Shown: positions 11,054 through 21,182 of the stretch, in pieces
Layout: each line of letters opens with the position of its first letter
Numbering within the stretch: the first letter of the stretch is position 1
DNA from: Aedes albopictus
Taxonomy: Eukaryota > Arthropoda > Insecta > Diptera > Culicidae
DNA: 64,000 bases
Assembly: GCF_035046485.1 (NCBI RefSeq)
Contig: NC_085136.1
Location: 162,809,963-162,873,962 of the forward strand
Reading direction: 5' to 3'
Position numbers and translations under genes: made by a program
Notes under the pieces: model-generated
Seen by the model: only the letters and a program-made list of their open reading frames with translations
The model's database searches: none
Told to the model about the DNA's origin: nothing

Positions 11054-12149
11054 CACTAACTGTAAAAAATATTTATCGGTTGAGATTTCGGCAAATCCTT
11101 ATAAAGGGCTAGTAATTACGTCTGCTTGTCTGTGACTTGGCTATGATTTGTGAGATCTAGCGACCGTATGTACGTACGGCTTCCCTCGTTTGCTCCAAAA
11201 CATTTAATGAGCTAGATTTGTCGGATTTGCCTGTCAGGTCGTCGATTCTAATCACCCGGGGTGCCCGCCAGAACACAGTTACGAGTCTGGTTTCTTTTGG
11301 TTCTAAATACACCATCAACCATGACGACCGTCGTCCGCACGTTCATTACATGCATTGACTCATTTCCTCTTTTAACCATAAGCACAAATGGCGTGGAGTG
11401 GGGCATATGCCAAGTAAAAGAATGCGATATTTACATTTTTCAGGCGATTCTATCACCACCTCATTGTTTTCGTGAGGCAGATTTCGTACTAGCAGTTATT
11501 GATTGTAAATATGTCTGCTGGTCGCAGAGGTTCTCGAACCTTTTCACGATTAGTGTTGAACTACTTAACAAAAGTCATTGAACAAATTAAATTGTTTTTT
11601 AACAAAGTCAAAAACCTCCTTGGAACGACAACGGTTTTATTCTTCCCTACGTTTCGGCAATGTTTATTGTCATCATTCAGGGGAACTGGGAGATTTCATT
11701 CTAAAATGTTAGCTCCCTATTCTTGTTTTTTGACATTGTGGGAGCTTACAATCTTTTGGTTCGTTCTGTGTCTGTAGTCTTTGCGAAGCGGTGTCTGTTT
11801 GATTTTTTTTGGTAGTACGTTGGTGTGCTAAAAATACGGTAGAAGCTGAGTATGTTGCGTAATTCAGATCCCATTGTGATCCACTAGAAGCATCACCTAT
11901 CTCTACCTCCGCGGAGTACCGGCTGGAAACTACCTAGGATAGGATACGACAACTAGTCAGCCCAAAAGAGACCAATTTGGGGACCAATAATCTTAGCAAC
12001 GCGGAAAAACAAGACAGCAAGCTGTGAAATTAGACAGAGAAGTTGCAGGTGTCACATCCTATCCTAGGAAACTACGAGCAACTTTAGGGAAGAGCGAATA
12101 ACAAACCCTGGTGGGACCTTGGGTTTAGGCTGACAGGGAAGGAGGGATT
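11054..12149. other. Unrecognised sequence with one dispersed-repeat motif
   Basis: Around 11600-11690 is CTACGTTTCGGCAATG followed by TTTATTGTCATCATTCAGGG, a phrase I associate with dispersed mosquito repeats (perhaps Penelope-like), from general knowledge only. The last few hundred bases may include the 5' part of element C. No coding gene is supported. Confidence 0.3.
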
Positions 12150-13259
12150 TGTGGAAAATCAGCAACAGCATAATACAAACCGAGACCAACGGCAACGACT
12201 CCAGCGATCAAAAAGGACTTGCGATTGGAAACTGCGATTGGATCTACAGGAGGACCACGGGTTCGGTGTCGTAGCGCTGCAGGTGTGTTAGACAGGATCC
12301 ATGGTGCGAACGTTTAGAGGAAATCATACCATCTACCAGAGCTGCGGCAACACATGATTGATATGTAGAGGCTCGTGATCGGTTGGTGGCCGATCGAGGA
12401 AAGAATGTGCAGGTTGAGGATCAAGGGCCGATTCAACTTCAGCATAATAAACGCGCACAGCCCATATTCCGGAAGCAATGATGATGACAAGGACGCATTT
12501 TACGCGCAGCTTGAATGCGAGTACGACCGCTGCCCAAGCCACGACTAGGGATGTAGTACCGGTAGTACCGGTACCGAAAATACCGGTATTACCGACCAAA
12601 TTTTGGTACCGAAATACCGGTACTGACTGAGCCTTGGTACCGGTACTTTCGGTACCGTGAAATCTCTCCCGAAGTGCTGTAATCTGGTCATTAGTATAGC
12701 CAATATGCAATGCCAATAAACGAAAACATTTGAAACCAAGTGCTTTGTCAAACAAACATATATGCAACCTTTCTGAAAATCCAGGATATCATAGCAATGA
12801 TCGATTTAATGAACGTTGAATTTTGGATATGAATTCACTAGCTTGAAATAAAACTCGTTAGATTAGGGTTTCTTGTTATTTCTTATGTTTTTAGAATCCG
12901 TTGATAGCCTCATCAAGGAAAAATAAGTTAAACCTTCTTCCATTTTCACCTTGCAGCTATCTATCTGATTTAGGTATAGTTGTTCTTGTTTCATTTCAGA
13001 TTGACCGAGATACTGCCTATGAAACTGCGTAGAAGCTAAAGAATAGCTCCAAAAACAGTATTCAAACAACTAATTTATTTCTATATTTTTTTATCTATCT
13101 ATATTTTTTTAAACTTAGCATTTTGTTTAGCTTATATGACTTCCTTGGAAATCGGAATTCACAAATAACTGGTAAATTGTGGATTTCTAGTGCAAAATAG
13201 ATTATTCTTTATTTTAGTGAAAAATTTCCCAGTACCGGTATTTTACCGGTACTACCGGT

Positions 13260-13877
13260 CAGGGTTGTTAATAGTCATCGGAGCTGAAGCATAATCACTG
13301 ACGACAACGGGTAATAAAAAGTTAGCGTCACTGAGTCAGCAGCTCTTGAATATTTTTCTTCAAACACCGTCAGTCAGTTTGCTGGTCGTGACGAAAAAGT
13401 TTTGCCGTTTCTCTTTATTGGCATTTTCGTCGAGTTGCTTGCATCGCCCTGTTCGAACGAACGAATAATCAGCCTCACGGGAATGGCTGATCAGAAAAAA
13501 AAATACAAAAATGAAACACGCCTTTATTTGGAATCGAACCAAAAACCTTCGGATTTGCAGCACATCAAGCATACCAACAGAGCTAATTCAACAGCTCGGA
13601 AGCATCAAGGCTAAATCGTCAATAAAAGCTTGACTGGTTCACCTTTCGTCTGCAGTCGGATGCCATGTGACGAATGCATGTTCGTTTTTCGTCGTTGCAA
13701 AAGGAGACAAAAGAGAATGACGAAAACTATAGCTCCCTGTTTTATTTTCGGTTCGTCCTCGTCGTGGTTTCTTCGTCGGTCGACGATGATGGTGCAAGTG
13801 ACGGAGTTTTATTTGGTGACGAACTTTTTTAGTTTTTCGTCGTTGGTCAGCGACGAAGCTGATGGTTACCAACCCTG
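13260..13877. mobile_element. hAT-type non-autonomous transposon nested in the outer one
   Basis: A perfect 8-bp duplication CTACCGGT flanks it (13252-13259 and 13878-13885). The left end CAGGGTTGTTAATAGTCATC mirrors the right end, whose complement starts CAGGGTTGGTAACCATCAGC. The interior is rich in GACGAA/TTCGTC motifs on both arms. At 618 bp it lacks any transposase. The CAGGG end and 8-bp duplication again indicate hAT, but a different family from the outer element. Confidence 0.92.
13502..13612 (-). mobile_element. tRNA-derived segment inside the inner hAT element
   Basis: The minus strand carries an A-box-like TAGCTCTGTTGGTATG and a B-box GGTTCGATTCC at tRNA spacing, preceded by GCTTCCGAGCTGTTGAAT. 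The downstream side ends in a T-run rather than poly(A). It may be a SINE that landed in the transposon, or a captured tRNA relic carried by that hAT family. Confidence 0.6.
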
Positions 13878-15070
13878 CTACCGGTACTGTCAGACCCAGT
13901 ACCGAAATACCGGTACTCATCAAAAGTAGTCGGTACTGCGACCCCTAGCCACGACGTCAAGATCTTCATAGAAGATCTAAACGCTCGGGTAAGGCAGGAG
14001 GGGGAATTCAGACCGATGATTGGAAAGTTCAGCGCCCACCAGCAGACGAATAAAAACGGCCTACGACTTATTGTTTTCGCCGCATCCAAAAATATGGCCA
14101 CACGTTGCACCTTTTACCAACACAGCCTCCCTTATCGTTACACCTGAAGATCACCACAGCAGACGGAATCGCAAATCGACCACGTTCTGATTGACGGACG
14201 GCACTTCTCCGACATTATCGACGTCAAGACCTAGCGTAGCGCCAACATCGACTTCGACCACTACCACTCTGACTGATGGTCAAATGCGCCCAAAACTCTC
14301 CGCCATCAATAATCGGTACAACCTAGAGCGTCCAAAACAACCGGATGTCGCCTCAGCATTCGCGCAGAATCTGGAGGCCGCATTGAGAGACGAGGGCGAG
14401 CTCGATGAAGCCCCTCTACAGGACAACTGGAGAACAGTGAAAGCAGCCATCAACGATGCAGCCGGGAGCTCCATGGGGTACGTGGAACGGAATCGACGGA
14501 ACGAATGGTTCGACGAAGGGTGCAGAACGGTTTTGGAATAAAAGAACGCAGCGCGAGCGGTAATGCTGCAACAAGGGACCCGGCAGAACGTAGAACGTTA
14601 CAAACATAAGCGGTAACAGCAGACCCGTCTCTTTCGCAAGAAAAAGCGCCGCCTGGAAGGAGCGGAGTGTAACTAAATGTAACTGCTGTGTCGTACCGAA
14701 GAAACACGGAAGTTCTACCAGACGCTCTACGCATCCCGCAACGGCTTCGTGCCGCGAGCAGAAATATGCAGGGAAAAGGGCGGCGGACTCTTGACGGACG
14801 GACGTGAGGTTCGGCGGTTCTGCACGGTATGTTGCGAAGAAGGATGAGCCACGAGATCCCTACATTCTATGGCGAACCCAGCATCCTGAAAGTCGGAAGG
14901 GTACGGTCTGCAAGAATGCCAGACAACAACCCTGTAAAGTTGGTGTTCACTACTGGTCCGGTTGGCAGACGTGTGGCACAGAGAGCACGATGAGCGAACG
15001 GAGCGTGGAGCGTGACCGAGGATGGAGAGCGGCAGTCATGAATCGAGTATTAGGCGTACTATTGTGATTT

Positions 15071-16894
15071 GCATGGTGTTAGAGATAAATCGATTTTCGC
15101 GATATTAAAAGTTTAGTTTTTAACCGAATGAACAATACCAAAACCAGCATAGCAAATCAACTGAAGTTTTTATATGTATTAAGTGATTTAACTTCTGAAG
15201 AGTTAGAAATTGAAAATCCTTTTAAACGACGGGACGACAACGGTGCATGATCAATCTGAGGTTCAGTCCTTCGGTACCGCATCCTCTGACTTTGTTGACA
15301 ATGTAGCTCAAGTATCTATACTGGACGCACATGTATGTTGCAAACCATAAACGTTGTCCACGCGAATGATGATGACAACGAGAGGCTCAACACAAAAGAG
15401 AGAAGACGCATTCCCGTATTACTTTCGCACGATATCTGCGCCAATGAAAGCAATGACCAAGACGAGCCAACGACGAAGAAACATGTTGTTTCATTTTCCC
15501 GGAATTGCATAAAAGACATGCGAAGAGAGAAAAAACTGCCCTGCCTGAAGGGAACCGAGAAGATCTCTAATGACGTAGTGCAGTGTTGTGATCAGATCGG
15601 CAATTCGTTCAATCTTTGTTTGCTTTGTAGACGCCTGTGCTTGCGTTGCGGTTTAAGCGATCGGTCGTCGCCGTGGAGCCATGAAGCGGACGGACAAGAA
15701 TTTTAAATCAAACACGATCAGCGTGACGATAATAATAAATGATTTAACCTCATTATTAATTGATATTATTTCTCTCCGTAATCATCAACCGAACCGAGCG
15801 ACGACGCGACGTGTGTGAGTCGAGGGTACGTCGTGGTATGAAAATCCGGGAAGAGCAAACGCGAAAAACCTTCCTTACTAGGTGTAGCCGCAGAGAGTCA
15901 TCATCACTGGCGTATATCAAGAAGACGACGACGCTGTCAGATCAGCGAACCGTGCAGCATTCCTATCCTATCCGCGTCTACGCTTTGTGTGGCTCGTTCG
16001 TAAAAGTGGAATGCACCGCGTCTTCATCCTGATCTTGGTCCGTCCGTCCGTCCATCGGGAAGATCCATCAGAGCAGACCCGAGACCAGACCAGACCATGT
16101 CGTGCTGCTACGCCAGAGAGCAGTAAAGATTCGTTTGGCCGCTTTTCTTTTGTGGTTTTAAATCGTCGCTCGCTAATTCCATTGCGATCCTTGTGCTGCT
16201 TGCCCCAAGCACGACCCCCCTCAACCAGCACGACGAAACGACGACGAAGACGAAGTTCTGTGATCTGACAAAGTTATGTGTGTGACCTGCGTCGTCGTCG
16301 TCGTCGCCGTATCCGTCTTCCTTGGATACCGAAATGCCAGGGAACGTGCGGGAGGCGGGGAGATGTGTCGAGCGGTGAAGTCCTATAACAACACTTCGAA
16401 AGCAACGTAAACACACAACACGGCAGCAATATTCGAAATCGTCGGCGGCCGGTGTGATGAGATAAGATAGCGGCTCTGGCCCCGGTGGTCATGCGAAGAA
16501 CGAACGAACGTAGGTATGTATACGGAACGATCTGGTTGTTGTACGTGCATCAGAGCTCGCTCACTAGCTTTTTTTTCTCTCACACTTGGTTCCTCCAGAT
16601 CGTGCGTTTTTATTTAATTCGGTGGTTTAACCTTGATAAGTGGATTCTTCGGAAAACCATTCGGAATAGACTTGTTGCTGATGGGATCAGATAAGGTTCT
16701 ATTGAAAAATGTGAATGCTGGTTGTTACTTTAAAAATGTTATTACTTGTCTAAATATTGTTGTTTATGCATTTTGCGTTAAACTTTTACTTCCTGAACGT
16801 ATTTAAACATTTGTAACGCTCAAGCGTAATCGAATAGCCTACTTTCAGGACATTTCGAACTACACGCTAAGATCAGCTCTGTATTTTCCCCATA
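15071..16894. other. Mostly unique sequence, part GC-rich, with (CGT)n
   Basis: A frame at 15335-15706 (123 residues) is open but matches no family I know and has no obvious domain. Around 15800-16520 the sequence is GC-richer, with GTCCGTCCGTCC near 16036 and (CGT)n near 16291-16307. It resembles untranslated or regulatory DNA of insect genes. No function is claimed. Confidence 0.25.
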
Positions 16895-17059
16895 TTTTTG
16901 CTGAGTTCTCAACAGCAGATTTAACTCGACTCGCTCGGTTATCCTTTTTGCTGAATACTCTGTAAATGTGTAAATGAGTTGTGCAAATGAGCTGTCAAAA
17001 ATTACAGATGAATTACCGCGTGTACCGAGTTAAATCTGCTGTTGAGAACTCGGCAAAAA
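16895..17059. mobile_element. Hairpin MITE, about 165 bp
   Basis: The left end TTTTTGCTGAGTTCTCAACA (continuing GCAGATTTAACTCG) is mirrored by CGAGTTAAATCTGCTGTTGA (continuing GAACTCGGCAAAAA) on the right. That gives inverted repeats of about 34 bp with few mismatches around a 90-bp loop. No coding capacity. Confidence 0.8.
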
Positions 17060-17646
17060 GAGGACCTCAGTGAAAAAATTAGTGATGAGTTAGAAAATCA
17101 GAATCTTAGTGTGTACGATTAACTTAAAGACAAGTAACCGTTGCCTAACACAGGCATCAAATCGTAGACGCCTCATAATAAATCCAATTCGGAGTGCCGC
17201 ATTCAGTTTCAAAATCCATCTAGGAAACCTCGTCATTCTGAGATTAGATTTCGTTATCCTCTTTAGTAAGGAAGGACTCATTTATGTTTTGTGTTGTATG
17301 CGGTAATTTGTGACGTTCAATTTTATCGTGCACTTGTAATGTTCTATCTATTGAATTTGTTGAAACATTGCGTCCAACGTGGGATCCGTGCATTTGTAGT
17401 GATTTAATTATAACTTGTAACAGGACTTAAATTCTTATATAGCCGACACTCGCACATCTTGATATTGAAGGGACCGTCGAGAAAGGGAGAGATATAATTG
17501 AAATGCGAATTTGTACAACATTTTATTTCACATACTCTTTTCCATCAGGAATTCCTCCCGGGATTCCGCCAGGGACTCAGCTCGATCCTCCTTCATTTCT
17601 TTGAAGCCGGAATTTTTTCAAGCATTATTATATAGTTTTTTTTTCT
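17060..17646. other. No recognisable feature
   Basis: AT-rich sequence without coding signal or clear repeat. GGAATTCCTCCCGGGATTCC near 17550 is a short piece of the 15-bp minisatellite. Confidence 0.4.
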
Positions 17647-17945
17647 GGATATCCTAGGTCATCCGAACTATTCTTGATTTTATATCCTAAAGTCTACGGG
17701 TGTAACGGTAACTTATGTCATTATAAAAAGTTACGATTTGTAAACTATCATCTCCAGTAAGTCTTCTGAAACTTTAATAGACAGTTTCAGATCAGTTGGG
17801 ATATCCCAGGTCATCCAAACTGGTCTTAAGTATAGGTCCTAAAGTCTATGGATGTAACGGTAATTTCTTTAATTAAAGCTTATTTTTGTAATCTATCATG
17901 TCCAGTAAGTCTTCTGAAAGTTCAAAAGACAGTATCAGATCGGAT
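17647..17945. repeat. Two-copy tandem repeat, 152-bp period
   Basis: GGATATCCTAGGTCATCCGA at 17647 recurs as GGATATCCCAGGTCATCCAA at 17799. The rest of the unit also repeats: CCTAAAGTCTA-GG-TGTAACGGTAA, then CCAGTAAGTCTTCTGAAA. The copies are diverged, so the duplication is old. Confidence 0.85.
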
Positions 17946-18254
17946 AACCCAAAATACCCCGAAAATTTCTAAGAATGCCTTGTGATCTTCAACTATGCAG
18001 TGAACATGATTGTCTTTGTAGGGTTACTCTATGTAGCGAGAAAGAATTTTTTATACAAACGTTAAAGCGAAGACATGAGGAAGCCACATCTCGAGTACAA
18101 ATCTGGAGAACCAAAAGACGGTTTGCGCTGAATAGTTGATCAACTTTTTAAAACGAACGAATTGTTATTTGGCTCTTGAGATGTGTTTTCTTGAAAATTC
18201 AAGGTGTGGCTTCGTCTTATCTTCACTATTGCTTTTTTTAATCTGTATTAACGA

Positions 18255-18412
18255 GATTTTTAGTCCTAGGCTAGTTCATCTCGGGACCCACGCTTTACTT
18301 CCCTTCCGAAGGAAGAACTCACATTTTGCGAGTTTGTCGGGAGTGGGATTCAATCCCAGGTCCTCGGCGTGATAGTCTAGTGTTCTAACCATCACACTAG
18401 GTCCGCTCCACA
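18255..18412 (-). mobile_element. tRNA-derived SINE
   Basis: On the minus strand, CTAGTGTGATGGTTAGAACA (A-box region) and GGGATTGAATCCC (B box, one mismatch to consensus) are spaced as in a tRNA gene. A non-tRNA tail follows, containing CTTCCTTCGGAAGGGAAG, which is self-complementary. The arrangement fits a SINE. Confidence 0.6.
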
Positions 18413-19227
18413 TTCACCATTGCTGGAAGTTCTTAGCTGTAGGGAAGTTTAGTAATCCTGAAATATCTCAAAGGTATTTTGGAATGGCTTTGAGTTTCGT
18501 AGAAGTTCACAAATCTGAGTGGGTTAGACTAGGTAACGTAACTATTTATAGCACAAACAATGACTATAAAGAATGCAGATTTAAAAAAATGAGTTTCATA
18601 AAAGTTTAAACAAGCTTAAGAGGAAACAAACCATCATCCTTTACCAGAAAAACAAAAGCATTTTTTTTTTTTCACTGAAATCACAACCAAATTTAATAAA
18701 GTTTTATCACTGTTTCCTTCTCACAATCTGGATAACAGTGAAATGATTTTCAATGGCGGTTTTTAGATTTATAGCAAGCAAACTGCATTTGAATGATTGA
18801 TGATTGCTGATGACTGAATGACGGTTATTTGAATCTTAAATGTTTCAAAGGTTTCAAACAATACCTTCTAGTCTTTGAAGAATATTAGCAAATATGGTTC
18901 ATTATGTATCATTATTCAGTGTAGCAGGCTAGCTTCGCAAGTGTAGATATAAAGTTGTGTACTCCATGAAAGGCTGGGTGCCCTGAATTACATATCACAA
19001 AATTATCATAAAGTGACCCTTAAGAGTTAAGAGGTTCATGGATCCTATTTGGTTGTATAACGTTGCTTTCTGAAACGAATTCACCTAATGTTACCGTGGT
19101 TATTTTTATCAACTAAGCTCCATAACAGTAAGGATGGCCTATAATATCCCAAAAACATCTAACAACACTTATTGTTCTTCGATCGGTGCCAGATCATTCG
19201 ACCGAAGGCCATTCAACTTCACGTAAT
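18413..19227. other. Unrecognised AT-rich sequence
   Basis: Parts (for example 18420-18560, GTAACGTAACTATTTATAGC) weakly resemble the 19430/20434 repeat pair, suggesting older copies of that unit. Nothing coding. Confidence 0.35.
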
Positions 19228-19334
19228 GGAAATTTCCTTGACTTCCTTGGACATGAAGTACCTTCGTTGCTGCCACACGATATACACATGCAAAATGGTC
19301 ATTGGCAGAGGAAGCTCTCAGTTACTAACTGTGG
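19228..19334 (+). mobile_element. Feilai-like SINE fragment
   Basis: The segment matches, on the opposite strand, the bodies at 26651-26945 and 63255-63530. It contains GGAAATTTCCTTGACTTCC, CACACGATAT, CATGCAAAATGGTCATTGGC and GAGGAAGCTCTCAGTTA. Both the tRNA head and the 3' end are missing. Confidence 0.8.
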
Positions 19335-19404
19335 AATGACCATTCGGCCTAGTGATCATTCGTCCTAATGACCATTCAGCCTAATGACCATTCGGCTAAT
19401 GACC
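19335..19404 (+). repeat. Minisatellite, about 16-17 bp unit
   Basis: About four units of AATGACCATTCGGCCT with small variations. The unit contains the self-complementary core ATTCGGCC/GGCCGAAT and begins exactly at the SINE fragment's end. Confidence 0.8.
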
Positions 19405-19429
19405 CTGCATTTTCTTGAACTACTTTGAT

Positions 19430-20660
19430 AGTTATGCAACGTTACTCAGATATGGCTACTGTAACGAGTGTAAACCTGAAGTTCTGAACTCCAAGGTAGT
19501 TTGGCTGACCTGAAATATTTCCATAGAGTCTCTAAATGACATTTGAAATTTCAAGAACTTCACGGATCCCAGTAGATTATGCAATGCTATTATTTATGGC
19601 GAAAACACATAAAGTTATTCTTGCAGATTTGAAGGACTTCATTGTAGAACAGTTTGAAAGACCCTGAATGTCCCAAAGTTTTATAATAATATCAAGTACA
19701 CTTCAGATTGGTCCAGCAACAGCGGTTGATTACACTAGTTTACAGCATTTTTGAACTCGGTAAGCTGATGATCATTTTTGGTGTAGAATCATGCCCTGAG
19801 TTCGAAAACGCGAAAGAAAAAAATTACAGTAGAGCGGAAATTTTTTCGACTTTCCATACAAGGTTGATGATTTGAAATCGATTTTTGTTCTATTTTTAAG
19901 CAAAGTCGCTCACTTCAAACATCCCATTCTCCGTAATCAATGCTCCAATTGAGCTGAAATTTTTACTGTAACTTGCCTACATATGATATGTCAAATAAAC
20001 ATCGAGAAAGAATTTTTAAGTTGTTTTTTACTTATTGAAAAGAATACATTTCTTCAAAATTTTTTGGGAATTTTTCTAAATTTTTGGGAATTTTGCTAAA
20101 ATTTAAGAAGATCGTCCCTAAAACTCGCCAATATCTTGAATTTCATCAATCTGACGCAAAACCTGTATTCAGATAATCGAATGGTATTATATTCAGCTTT
20201 TAATTTATGGAAAAAGATTTAAAATTGGTTGAACAAAACGCAATATATTTGAATTTTAGTAAATTACATATTTTGAAAAGTTGCAAAACTCGATATTGAG
20301 CTAAAACTCAAAAACTGTTCTTCTAAAAAATTTTTGAAGGTCGGTTTCGAAATCAGCACTAAATTGTGCTTAAAAAAATTTGGTCGTCGACAGAAGTTCA
20401 CGACTTTCGTTTTTTTTTTTTTGTAAACTTGTGTTATGGAACGTTACTCAGTAGAACAGATATGGCTACTGTTATGAGGGTAGACCTGAAGTTCTGAACT
20501 CCAAGGTAGTTTGGCTGACCTGAAATATCCCTATAGTGTCTATAAATGACATTGTAGATTTCAAGTGCTTCACGGATCCTAGTAGACTATGCAATGCTAT
20601 TGTTTATGGTGAAACACATAAAATTATTCATGTACATTCGAAGACTTTACTATAGAACAC
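19430..20660 (+). repeat. About 225-bp direct repeat flanking the CACTA-type element
   Basis: 19430-19655 and 20434-20660 are direct copies. Shared strings include ATATGGCTACTGT, CCTGAAGTTCTGAACTCCAA, GGTAGTTTGGCTGACCTGAA and TATGCAATGCTATT, with scattered differences. The CACTA-type element lies between the copies, immediately before the second. Confidence 0.85.
19733..20433 (-). mobile_element. CACTA-ended non-autonomous DNA transposon, copy 2
   Basis: This is the reverse complement of 5660-6399, sharing for example GTTGATGATTTGAAATCGAT and CATATGATATGTCAAATAAA. The left end is CACTAGTTTACA; the right end is decayed to GTAAACTTGTG. TTA flanks both sides (19730-19732 and 20434-20436). Length is 701 bp, with a long T-run near the right end and no coding capacity. 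Confidence 0.85.
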
Positions 20661-21130
20661 TGCCCAAATACGTCGATGCAAGCGCCACTGTAGTTTTCAA
20701 CACACATTTGCAATTTTCACAATGAATAAAGATTAAATTCGAATTTTTTTCCTCGTTGACATCTAAGTGTCGGTTGAATCTTGTACTCTACTTAAAAATA
20801 AGACTGGTCAGAAATATTCACATGCGTTATATATTAGCTTTTGTAGGCTGACATTGGCAATGGTGGTAACGTCGACTATGCGAACATGGGCAAAACAGTT
20901 TGGAACACCTAGAATATCCCAGGATAATAAACACCTTTTGGTAATCTTGACAAAGGTTAAATGAACGTAACCCAAATCCAAATTCAACTTTTAGAACAAC
21001 TTCATGGTGTTCAGGATGTTCAAGGTTGTCAATAAAGTCTTAAATACAAATATTCCCATTTTTCCTTAATACAAGACTCAATTTGAATTCAACTGTATTC
21101 TGTTTTATTTAATTTGTGAATTTATGCAGC
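20661..21130. other. No recognisable gene
   Basis: AT-rich sequence. AAGCGCCACTGTAG near 20680 resembles the ends of the small MITE at 58359-58433, but no partner end was identified. Confidence 0.35.
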
Positions 21131-21182
21131 CGGTTCTATGTTGGGGTCATATAAGATCCCTGCGGCTCCAAAGAGTTAAGGG
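21131..21182. mobile_element. Partial GGGGTCAT-type mini-MITE
   Basis: GGGGTCATATAAGATCCCTG followed by GAGTTAAGG resembles one half of the elements at 23617 and 49947. The other end is not clear. Confidence 0.4.

Larger units (their letters stand above)
12546..13947. mobile_element. hAT-type non-autonomous transposon (outer)
   Basis: A perfect 8-bp duplication GCCACGAC flanks the element (12538-12545 and 13948-13955). The ends are inverted: TAGGGATGTAGTACCGGTA on the left, and TAGGGGTCGCAGTACCGAC as the complement of the right. An 8-bp duplication with a (C/T)AGGG terminus is the hAT signature. Subterminal regions are packed with TACCGGTA repeats, as in hAT transposase-binding regions. No transposase frame is seen. 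It interrupts the endonuclease of element C between Asp and Val of the SHDVKI motif. Confidence 0.92.
12150..15070 (+). mobile_element. Decayed RTE-like non-LTR element, copy C, split and RT-deleted
   Basis: The 5' part (to 12545) ends in a frame reading MCRLRIKGRFNFSIINAHSP and on to YDRCPSHD; the continuation at 13956 reads VKIFIEDLNARV and later SQIDHVLIDGRHFSDI, ANIDFDHYH. These match the endonuclease of copies D and E. The linker follows (KFYQTLYASRNGFVPRAE, near 14710-14765). Near 14825 it jumps to the 3' end of the RT (MSHE; NPASxKVG; NPVKLVF), so fingers, motifs A-C and thumb are deleted. Many stops are present. The break at 12545/13956 is a later insertion of a hAT-type element. End near 15070 is approximate. 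Confidence 0.85.

Noticed and set aside
13502..13612. A functional tRNA gene
   Set aside because: A and B boxes are present but the arms do not form a proper cloverleaf, and it lies inside a transposon.
15335..15706. 123-codon frame as a host gene
   Set aside because: No recognisable domain, no splice or promoter support, and length is within chance for this composition.
17647..17945. CRISPR-like direct repeats
   Set aside because: Only two long diverged units without spacers in a eukaryotic context.
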